The notes below the pieces were generated by a model, which was given only the letters and a program-made list of their open reading frames with translations, had not been told where the DNA came from and ran no database searches. DNA of 5,641 nt from Lachnospiraceae bacterium (GTDB lineage: Bacteria > Bacillota_A > Clostridia > Lachnospirales > Lachnospiraceae), in contig JAFZRD010000198.1 of the NCBI GenBank assembly GCA_017620055.1, forward strand, positions 1 to 5,641, written 5' to 3'. Position 1 is the first letter of the stretch, and the number at the start of each line of letters is the position of its first letter. Shown piece after piece: positions 1 through 5,641 of the stretch. The translations under genes and the position numbers were made by a program.

Positions 1-961
1 ACTGGTCAACCATACCGAGAACGCGGCCTGTTGAAAGCTTAGCGATGTATTCGTCATATGTCTGTGTGAATGATTCGGGATCTACAAAGCCCTTGTTGTA
101 CTCTTCGTTGAGCTTCTTGAAGTACTGGATCGTATCTTCGCTTGTGTTGTAGTCCTCGATCGTCATCGTCTTCTTGTTTACGATGACAGAACCGTCATTG
201 GGATATCCTGCAAGGAACTGTCCTGCATTTTCAAGACAGAAATATCTCCAGTCTTCGCAGAGGATCGTGTAAGCGATATTCTCTGTTCCGTCTTCCATCT
301 TGGGATTCTCGGCGATATACTTCTCAAGAAGATCGAAGTACTGATCCATTGTATGGATCTCGGGATATCCTGCCCACTCAAGAACGCGGACCTGGATCCA
401 GAATGCTTCGTCATTGTGAGTTGTCTGCTTGGTCTCACCCTTTGTGTTACCGAAAGGATTGATCCAGTAGATGTGGCCGTCGGGCTGACGGAACTTGTCC
501 CACTCTTCCTTTGTGAACCATTTGTCTCTGAACTCGGGATACTTGTCGATATAATCGTCAAGTGCTACGAGTGCATCGGCATCAACAAGAAGATTCATTT
601 CATCGGAATCGATGAAGTCGGGATACTCGCCGCCTGCGATAAGAGTACCTGTAGCTTCGGAAGCAGTCTGGCCTGTAAGCCATGTTTCCTTAACCTTTAC
701 GCCCCACTTGTCAGCGATCATCTGAGCGATCTCGTTGTCGTCATTGATCTCCGAACCGGGCATCGTGATGAACATCGTGAAGTTGGCAACATCACCTGAT
801 GCTTCTCCGCCTTCATCAGCTTCATCGGCTGCGTCTTCGGTTGCGGCAGCACCTGCATCAGCTGCGGGAGCAGCACCGCCGTCAGCGGATCCGCCACAGC
901 CGGCAAGCATTGAAGCAACAACGCCCGCTGTCATTAAAAGAGCTACGATCTTTTTTTTCAT
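1..961 (-). CDS. ABC transporter extracellular sugar-binding lipoprotein (family 1, LplA-like), 3' part missing
   Basis: Reading from 961 leftward gives 320 codons without a stop, and the frame runs off the left edge. The product begins MKKKIVALLMTAG, a lipoprotein signal peptide with lipobox LAGC, so Cys22 should be lipidated and the protein anchored outside the membrane. Residues 23-57 are a low-complexity Ala/Gly/Asp/Glu linker. From about residue 60 the sequence (FTMFITMPGSEINDDN, then GEYPDFIDSDE, WAGYP, YFDLLEKYIAENP) resembles large oligosaccharide-binding proteins of the LplA kind, usually 500-560 residues, so roughly 60% is present. It would deliver a sugar or oligosaccharide to an ABC permease, whose genes may lie beyond the left edge. 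The start is fixed by AGGGAGG five bases upstream of ATG. All 19 isoleucines are ATC, unlike the neighbouring genes, which suggests high expression. It has its own promoter and probable regulator-binding repeats. The general class is secure; the ligand is unknown. Confidence 0.9.
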   Translation of the reverse strand, partial: MKKKIVALLMTAGVVASMLAGCGGSADGGAAPAADAGAAATEDAADEADEGGEASGDVANFTMFITMPGSEINDDNEIAQMIADKWGVKVKETWLTGQTASEATGTLIAGGEYPDFIDSDEMNLLVDADALVALDDYIDKYPEFRDKWFTKEEWDKFRQPDGHIYWINPFGNTKGETKQTTHNDEAFWIQVRVLEWAGYPEIHTMDQYFDLLEKYIAENPKMEDGTENIAYTILCEDWRYFCLENAGQFLAGYPNDGSVIVNKKTMTIEDYNTSEDTIQYFKKLNEEYNKGFVDPESFTQTYDEYIAKLSTGRVLGMVDQ

Positions 962-966
962 ATTGA

Positions 967-973
967 CCTCCCT
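967..973 (-). promoter_or_regulatory. Strong Shine-Dalgarno site of the binding-protein gene
   Basis: The minus strand reads AGGGAGG, then TCAAT (5 bases), then ATG at 961-959. This is the best ribosome binding site in the window. It fixes the start of the binding protein and fits the high expression suggested by its codon use. Confidence 0.85.
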
Positions 974-1004
974 TTAGGAAAATATAATAAAAAACTACGC
1001 ATCC

Positions 1005-1032
1005 ATTATATTTCGAAACAGGCAGGTCATAA
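1005..1032 (-). promoter_or_regulatory. Sigma-A-type promoter of the binding-protein gene, weak -35
   Basis: On the minus strand a perfect -10 box TATAAT lies at 1010-1005. With a 16-base spacer, the -35 position (1032-1027) reads TTATGA, only three of six matches to TTGACA. No TG extension precedes the -10 box. Transcription would start near position 998, giving a leader of about 37 bases before the ATG at 961. A consensus -10 with a poor -35 is typical of promoters needing an activator, and the adjacent direct repeats supply a candidate activator site. Not experimentally shown. Confidence 0.7.
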
Positions 1033-1071
1033 CACCCGACAAATTTCAGAATAACACCCGATAAATTTCAG
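1029..1071 (-). promoter_or_regulatory. Tandem direct repeat, probable binding site of the AraC-type response regulator
   Basis: Two 21-base copies lie head to tail with a 22-base period: 1071-1051 and 1049-1029 on the minus strand. Each begins CTGAAATTT and ends TCGGGTGTTAT; they differ only at one base (A at 1062, G at 1040), so 20 of 21 positions agree. A spacing of 22 bases is about two helical turns, placing both copies on the same DNA face, as for AraC-family dimers, which bind direct rather than inverted repeats. The gene-proximal copy overlaps the -35 box at 1032-1027. The distal copy includes the stop codon of the response regulator gene (1070-1068). The repeat is seen directly; assigning it to that regulator is inference from geometry and adjacency. 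Confidence 0.7.
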
Positions 1072-2654
1072 GTATTCATCTTTCTGTATTTTGAAGGGGT
1101 ACATCCGTTCGATTCTATGAACTTCTTCAGGAAATAGTCACTGTCCTTATACCCCACGTTTTCGGCTATCTCGGCTATTCGCATGTCGGAAGACCGCAGC
1201 ATTTCCTTGGCCTGCTCGATCCTGTATGCGGTCAGGTAATCCTTGAACGACTGACCGTACTTCTTCTGGAACATCTGGCCGAGATATGAGCTGTTGACGA
1301 AATACTTCTTCCCGAGATCGCGAAGCGTAAGGTTCTCGGAATAATGTTCGCGCACTTCTTTTTCGATCTCAAGAAGAACTCCGCCCGACACATTTTTGCG
1401 AAGCTGTGTCAGGTACCTTGCATAATCGCAGCAGAAGCTTGCCATATGAACACTGCTCCCGCGAAGTATTCCTTCCTCGGACGAGTGCTCGGCTATAAAA
1501 CGCAGTATCTCCTCCTGATTGAGGTCGGCATCAAGCTCGGTTGCCATATGTATGAGCGTAAAGAGAAGATAATTGATATTGAGCCTTCTCGTTTCCGCGG
1601 CCTCGTTTTTATTAAGCTCGGTATAGAAAGCGTCCACGGTCGTCCTTATCGCCGCCGGGTCATCCTGCGCGATGGCTTTAACGAGCGAATCGGTTATGTC
1701 CTTGTGTATCACAACATTGCTCGTATCATACGAAGCCTCGTCATCGTAACAGTATATGCTCTTGCGGCTTCTGAACGCCTCGAGTGATTTGAGCATGCAC
1801 GCCGAAGTATATGACCTTGACACCTGGTCTATCCTCGCAACGCTCTTTCCGACAAATATGTTCGTGTTATAGCCGGTCTCGTTTATGATATGTGCTTTAA
1901 GCCCTTCGAGAAAATCACCGAAGCCGATACCTCTTTTCGACGCGAAGTAGTCGCAGTATATCAGGCCTATGTCATAACTCTTCTCGTCATGCGACACATC
2001 AAATATACAGTGGTCACGCTCGTCCGCAAGGTAGTCCCTGACAGCCGTGTAGACCTTCCTCTGTCTCGCACGCATCTCGCCTTCCTCAAGCTCCTCCGCC
2101 GTCTCGGCAAAGTCCGACATCTCAATGTCGACATACCTGATCTCGTCGGACAGATGAAGGTGATCCCGGACGTACGTAACGTTTGCATCGTCAAACTTTG
2201 CGAACAGGAGTGCCATGAGGTTTCTCGCAAGGTACGCCTGCTGCATCGACTGCCTCGACTCCTCCTCCTCATCACGCTCATCCGATTTCCTTGCGATCTT
2301 GCGAAGGACGCTTATGAGTTCCGTCTTCTCGACAGGCTTTAACATATATTCCATGCAGTCATAACGGAGTGCGGTCTGTATATACGTAAAATCCTTGAAG
2401 CCGGTCAGTATGATAAAGAAGGCGTCGCTTATCTTCTCCTCCCTTATCCTTTTGAGGAGTTCTATCCCCGTCATCTCGGGCATCTTGATATCAGCCAGTA
2501 TGACATCGACCGCGTTCTCCTTAAGGTAACCGAATGCCTCAAGACCGTTCGCGCATGTCTTAACGACCTCAAACCCTTCCGCGTTCCAGTCAACTACAGC
2601 TTTGAGTCCCTGAAGTATGAACGGTTCATCATCAACAAGTAATACTTTTCTCAT
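1068..2654 (-). CDS. YesN-type response regulator (receiver domain + AraC-family DNA-binding domain)
   Basis: This 528-residue cytoplasmic transcription regulator is the partner of the kinase encoded just upstream. Residues 1-120 form a receiver domain with the acidic pair Asp8-Asp9, phosphoacceptor Asp55 (VILADIKMPEMTG), Thr84 (ILTG), the Tyr103 switch position and Lys106 (MLKP). Residues of about 120-425 match no domain I can name with certainty; the stretch around FVGKSVARIDQVSRSYTSA is like the middle region common in YesN proteins. Residues 427-528 are an AraC-type domain with two helix-turn-helix units: about 443-467 (LTLRDLGKKYFVNSSYLGQM) and 492-517 (RIAEIAENVGYKDSDYFLKK). The length is normal for YesN. 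The start has AAGGA eight bases upstream, and the first 23 bases overlap the kinase gene, suggesting coupled translation. The likely target is the direct repeat at its own 3' end, controlling the binding-protein gene. Family assignment is firm; the regulon is inferred. Confidence 0.96.
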   Translation of the reverse strand: MRKVLLVDDEPFILQGLKAVVDWNAEGFEVVKTCANGLEAFGYLKENAVDVILADIKMPEMTGIELLKRIREEKISDAFFIILTGFKDFTYIQTALRYDCMEYMLKPVEKTELISVLRKIARKSDERDEEEESRQSMQQAYLARNLMALLFAKFDDANVTYVRDHLHLSDEIRYVDIEMSDFAETAEELEEGEMRARQRKVYTAVRDYLADERDHCIFDVSHDEKSYDIGLIYCDYFASKRGIGFGDFLEGLKAHIINETGYNTNIFVGKSVARIDQVSRSYTSACMLKSLEAFRSRKSIYCYDDEASYDTSNVVIHKDITDSLVKAIAQDDPAAIRTTVDAFYTELNKNEAAETRRLNINYLLFTLIHMATELDADLNQEEILRFIAEHSSEEGILRGSSVHMASFCCDYARYLTQLRKNVSGGVLLEIEKEVREHYSENLTLRDLGKKYFVNSSYLGQMFQKKYGQSFKDYLTAYRIEQAKEMLRSSDMRIAEIAENVGYKDSDYFLKKFIESNGCTPSKYRKMNT

Positions 2655-4263
2655 CTACATATTCCTTCGGTATGATAACTGTTATCGTAGTACCTATTCC
2701 TTCTTCCGACTCGAGCAGGAACTTAACGTTCCCGTCTGTCGCTATCTTGAGGCGGAGGCTCGCGTTCACGACACCTATCCTGCCCTTCTGTTTGAGATCG
2801 TCTATCGATGCCTCCTCCATCTTGCGGCGCAGTATTTCCATATCGCTGTCGCTTATGCCCTCACCGGTATCCTCGATCTCGATATAAAGGTCACCGTCTT
2901 TTTTGTATACCCTGACAAATATCCATCCGGGGCTTGATTTTCCCTCTATGCCGTGAACGCACGAATTCTCCACGAACGTGACGATCGTAAGTCTCGGTAT
3001 GAGTATCTTCCTGCACTCCTTTGCAACGTCTATCTCATACGACAACCGGTCTCCGAACCTGTACTGCTGGAGCTTTAAATACGCATCAACGAAGTCCATC
3101 TCATTCTCTATCGTGATATGGTCCTCGTTCCAGTCGGCATTCTTACGTTCCATGACCGCAAGTTTCTCGACCATTTCCGCCGTCTCGTTCTCACCGCGTA
3201 TCACACTGTGCATCCTGATACTCTCAAGCGCGTTGAACAGAAAGTGCGGATTGATCTGTGAGTGAAGTGCCAGCAGTTCCGCCTGCTGCCTTGCTATATC
3301 CATCTCCTGCTCCTTGAGCTTGCCGAGCTGTACGGTCTGTGTCAGTTTGGCAAAGAAGATCGGAAACAGGGCATTTACTATGAGCATTACGAGAAACAGA
3401 GGCCAGTTTCTCCTGATCGTATCAAGACCCGAACCGGGATCCTCAAACACGTTAATGACAAAATCATTGCCCGAATACGCAAAGTTCCTGGAAAACCCTA
3501 TACGCCTGTCGATCTCGGACACCGGGGTGAAGTTCTCGAATACATTGTTGTTTCCTTCGGTAAACACATATGCGTTATCGCCGTCTGCGATGTATCCGTC
3601 CGTTCCTGCGAGCGCCGACTCCATGCTGCGGGCCAGCACCGCATAATCCATCGCAACGATACATATCTTCTTGTACCGTCCTCTCGGAAAATAATTCATA
3701 CGCCTTATGAACAGGAACCTTCTTCGCGGTTTGGATATCGGGCTCGTGTCCTTATCGTAATAGAACTTGACCGCAGTCTCCCTTCCCGACTTGGAGAACT
3801 CCTTGTACCATTCGTATTCGCTCACCCTGTTGAGATTGTATATACCGCCTCCGTTCACGATCGTGGGATTATCGGTATATAACTCGACCGATGAATTGTT
3901 GATCGAACACAGGGCCTTTAAGAACTTGTTGTTCGTCACCCTGTTGTAAGCCTCGAAATAGTCGAGGTCACTCTCGTAATTTGTCTCAAGGAACTCCTCG
4001 AACTCATCGTTCTTCGTGACGTTCATGACGATATTGGATGCGTCATCGAGTATCCCCGCAAACTGGTACGCGATGTTCTCGGCCGATTTCTCGTAGGAAT
4101 ACTGTCTGTCACTCCTTCCCGAGTTGATAAGGAGTGCGAAGAATATCGTATCCGTAACGAGAAGCGGCAGGATTATGCACAGTAAATACAGCACGACCAT
4201 GTTCTTCGGCCATGCTGCAGGTCTGTTCTTTCTGTTTGCAAACCATTCCCTGAGTCTGTTCAT
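2632..4263 (-). CDS. LytS/YesM-type sensor histidine kinase, apparently HAMP-less
   Basis: This 543-residue membrane protein autophosphorylates on histidine and passes phosphate to the regulator encoded next. Membrane segment 1 is about residues 22-46 (MVVLYLLCIILPLLVTDTIF) and segment 2 about 286-305 (NWPLFLVMLIVNALFPIFFA). The roughly 240 residues between them should form an extracytoplasmic, probably Cache-like, sensor domain. The kinase core has His340 in QINPHFLFNALESI, the N-box FVENSCVHGIE (430-440), the G1 box EDTGEGIS (464-471), a further glycine block GRIGVVNASLRL (494-505) and a C-terminal EEGIGTTITVIIP. Only about 35 residues separate membrane segment 2 from His340, too few for the roughly 50-residue HAMP domain plus linker usual in YesM kinases. 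It starts 8 bases after the esterase stop, with no clear Shine-Dalgarno sequence (only GGTAAG), so translation probably depends on the gene before it. The ligand is unknown, most likely a sugar or a sugar-bound protein. Confidence 0.95.
   Translation of the reverse strand: MNRLREWFANRKNRPAAWPKNMVVLYLLCIILPLLVTDTIFFALLINSGRSDRQYSYEKSAENIAYQFAGILDDASNIVMNVTKNDEFEEFLETNYESDLDYFEAYNRVTNNKFLKALCSINNSSVELYTDNPTIVNGGGIYNLNRVSEYEWYKEFSKSGRETAVKFYYDKDTSPISKPRRRFLFIRRMNYFPRGRYKKICIVAMDYAVLARSMESALAGTDGYIADGDNAYVFTEGNNNVFENFTPVSEIDRRIGFSRNFAYSGNDFVINVFEDPGSGLDTIRRNWPLFLVMLIVNALFPIFFAKLTQTVQLGKLKEQEMDIARQQAELLALHSQINPHFLFNALESIRMHSVIRGENETAEMVEKLAVMERKNADWNEDHITIENEMDFVDAYLKLQQYRFGDRLSYEIDVAKECRKILIPRLTIVTFVENSCVHGIEGKSSPGWIFVRVYKKDGDLYIEIEDTGEGISDSDMEILRRKMEEASIDDLKQKGRIGVVNASLRLKIATDGNVKFLLESEEGIGTTITVIIPKEYVDEKSITC
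2663..2667 (-). promoter_or_regulatory. Ribosome binding site of the response regulator, inside the kinase gene
   Basis: The minus strand reads AAGGA followed by eight bases and the ATG at 2654-2652. The site lies within the last kinase codons, in the 3' end before its TGA at 2634-2632. It supports the chosen start and an arrangement in which ribosomes finishing the kinase restart on the regulator. An ATG at 2660-2658 is followed at once by TAG and cannot be the start. Confidence 0.75.
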
Positions 4264-4271
4264 ATATGATC

Positions 4272-5641
4272 TTACCGGATCGAAGCTATAGCACCGGCTA
4301 TCTTTTCTCCTATAGGTTCCTTGCGCTGCGGATGAAGGTCATTGAGTTCGCCGGTACCGAATGATCTGACAAGGTAAAATCCCGGAAGGCCGGTGCATGA
4401 CTCCTGAGCCGCCATAAGGCCTCTCCACGCCTCTCCGTGGTCATACGACACCTCTTCCATCCTCGCGTCGAATTCGGGAAGCTGTACGCAGATATAGGGA
4501 AGATCCTCTCCCCACATCTCACGAAGCTGTTTGATGAACCGCTTTGTAAGCTCCGGATACTCGTGATTGTTCTGACAGTTCGATTCACCCTGATAATAGG
4601 CGAACGCTTTGACGGCAAGACCCGACAGAGGTGCGAGCATCCCGTTATAGAGCGCGGTAGGTTTCCAGTTTACGAACACGGTATCCTTTGTCGGAGCGCA
4701 TTTATTCCCGGCAAGGTATTTCCATACTCCTCCGAGATATTCAATATACTGTGCCCCCTCAAGCCTTTCGTTAAAGCCGTCGGTAACACGGGTAATGTCA
4801 TCCCCGTAAACTATGCCGTATATCTTGCCCGGTGTGATCCTTCCGAATCCCTTCTCGATCCCGACGCGCAGCACTATCGTGTTATCCCCGGGTCCTATCA
4901 GGCCCTCCGGTATCGGATACCTTCTCGGAGGATAAGTGTATTCGGTCATGCCTACAAACGTGCCGTTTATGTAACAACTGTCAAAGTCCACAAGCGTTCC
5001 GAACCAGAGCGTCGCGTTCTTTTCCGCATATTCATCCGGCACCGAAAAAGTTCTTGCTATCCAGACGCTTCCCGTATACCCCGCCAATTCCGTGTCCGAG
5101 AAGAAAGCCGGAAAGACGACTTCGCGTCCCTTTTCGATTATCTGTGATCCGTCCTCGTATTTACCGATCCCGGCATCGTTCTTATCAAGTGCCTTTTTCC
5201 ACTCGTTCGCATTTGTCTCGTTGTCCGAAAGGATCTTCTTCCTGTACGTATCGTCCGAGAACTTTTCCGCCTCGGCAAGCGCCGCATCAAATCCCTCAAG
5301 GGATTCCTCACTCATAAATGCCTCGATAGGAGCTCCACCGAGAGTCAGATCGACGATACCCACGGCAACATCCTCTTTGAGTCGCAGATGCTTTGCCGTA
5401 AAATATCCAACAGCGGAATATTCATCGATAGTATCAGCCGCAAATTTCTTCCATTGTCCCGTTTCGACATCGGGTATACTCTTTCCGAAGAGGCCGTTCT
5501 CGGTGACCTTGAACGTTCTGATAAGATCATCCCCGGGGCTGTCCCATTCATGAGGATAAGTCTCCCTCACGCGCGCCATCGGAAATTCCATGTTGGACTG
5601 CCCGCATATGACGATCACGTCACCGATCATTATGTCGCAGC
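4272..5641 (-). CDS. SASA-family (sialate O-acetylesterase-like) carbohydrate acetylesterase, 5' end missing
   Basis: The frame is open to the right edge. An ATG at 5630 exists, but the codons before it (Cys-Asp-Ile) continue the family pattern just ahead of GDV..CGQSNMEFPM, so the true start and an N-terminal domain probably lie outside the window. Numbering from that Met, 452 residues are seen. The nucleophile is Ser12 in GQSNM; GGAPIEAFMS (98-107) is the oxyanion-type glycine block; YQGESN (346-351) is a family signature; NDLHP (430-434) carries the catalytic His433. Residues of about 175-260 (SVWIARTFSVP, FGTLVDFDSCYINGTFVG, NTIVLRVG) look like a jelly-roll carbohydrate-binding-like domain inserted in the SGNH fold, an arrangement also described for CE20 xyloglucan acetylesterases. 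It hydrolyses O-acetyl esters on sugars; the name sialate is a family label and does not prove sialic acid as substrate. No signal peptide can be judged. It precedes the kinase gene by 8 bases, probably in one operon. Confidence 0.9.
   Translation of the reverse strand, partial: CDIMIGDVIVICGQSNMEFPMARVRETYPHEWDSPGDDLIRTFKVTENGLFGKSIPDVETGQWKKFAADTIDEYSAVGYFTAKHLRLKEDVAVGIVDLTLGGAPIEAFMSEESLEGFDAALAEAEKFSDDTYRKKILSDNETNANEWKKALDKNDAGIGKYEDGSQIIEKGREVVFPAFFSDTELAGYTGSVWIARTFSVPDEYAEKNATLWFGTLVDFDSCYINGTFVGMTEYTYPPRRYPIPEGLIGPGDNTIVLRVGIEKGFGRITPGKIYGIVYGDDITRVTDGFNERLEGAQYIEYLGGVWKYLAGNKCAPTKDTVFVNWKPTALYNGMLAPLSGLAVKAFAYYQGESNCQNNHEYPELTKRFIKQLREMWGEDLPYICVQLPEFDARMEEVSYDHGEAWRGLMAAQESCTGLPGFYLVRSFGTGELNDLHPQRKEPIGEKIAGAIASIR

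Noticed and set aside
178..561. Minus-strand frame of 127 codons inside the lipoprotein gene
   Set aside because: It is in a different frame from the lipoprotein, Ser/Thr/Arg-rich and low in family-like features. The lipoprotein frame continues uninterrupted through this region.
962..998. Riboswitch or attenuator in the lipoprotein leader
   Set aside because: The predicted leader is only about 37 bases, AT-rich and without stable hairpins, so there is no room for an aptamer.
1011..1018. Eight-base palindrome TTTCGAAA in the promoter spacer
   Set aside because: It is too short and does not extend; it does not match a catabolite-control (cre) consensus. Probably chance in AT-rich DNA.
1029..1071. 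Possible CRISPR remnant
   Set aside because: There are only two units separated by one base, so there is no spacer; regulator-binding repeats fit better.
3262..3882. Plus-strand open frame (206 codons) opposite the kinase
   Set aside because: It is antisense to the sensor region and membrane segment of the kinase, whose frame is intact and conserved in motifs. It is a shadow frame.
4437..5147. Long open frame on the plus strand (236 codons) opposite the esterase
   Set aside because: It lies wholly antisense to a gene with clear catalytic motifs, its product resembles nothing recognisable, and it has no convincing ribosome site. Biased codon use of the real gene explains it.
4272..5630. Taking the ATG at 5630 as a complete gene start for the esterase
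   Set aside because: The Ser motif would begin at residue 10, the frame stays open upstream to the edge, and the upstream residues fit the family, so the gene is partial.

Overview
The window looks like chromosomal DNA of a carbohydrate-degrading member of the Clostridia, most likely a gut or rumen Lachnospiraceae relative. This is inferred from the YesM/YesN-type sensor pair with Lachnospiraceae-like kinase motifs, a lipoprotein binding protein with an LAGC lipobox and an acidic Ala/Gly linker, strong AGGGAGG-type ribosome binding sites and moderate GC. No marker gene is present, so the genus cannot be named.

All four genes lie on the minus strand and read right to left. (1) 5641-4272: an SGNH-fold carbohydrate O-acetylesterase of the SASA family, cut at its 5' end by the window edge, with a jelly-roll-like domain inserted in the catalytic fold. 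(2) 4263-2632: a membrane sensor histidine kinase of the LytS/YesM class, apparently without a HAMP domain. (3) 2654-1068: its YesN-type response regulator (receiver plus AraC DNA-binding domain), overlapping the kinase by 23 bases. (4) 961-1: an ABC-transporter sugar-binding lipoprotein, cut at its 3' end by the window edge. Genes 1-3 are packed as an operon (8-base gap, then overlap). A 107-base gap or less separates gene 3 from gene 4.

The most interesting part is that short gap (about 962-1071). It holds two nearly perfect 21-base direct repeats with a 22-base period. They are followed immediately by a promoter with a consensus TATAAT -10 box and a poor -35 box, and the repeat nearer the gene overlaps the -35 box. 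This is the geometry expected when an AraC-family dimer activates a promoter. The simplest reading is that the response regulator encoded just upstream binds here and switches on the binding protein and whatever transporter genes follow. The outer repeat contains the regulator's own stop codon.

Taken together the locus resembles a Gram-positive polysaccharide or oligosaccharide utilisation cluster. An extracytoplasmic ligand would be sensed by the kinase, the regulator would activate a high-level lipoprotein/transporter operon, and the esterase would remove acetyl groups from the imported or surface glycan. The glycan itself cannot be deduced from this window. I found no RNA genes, insertion sequences, CRISPR arrays or clear terminators.
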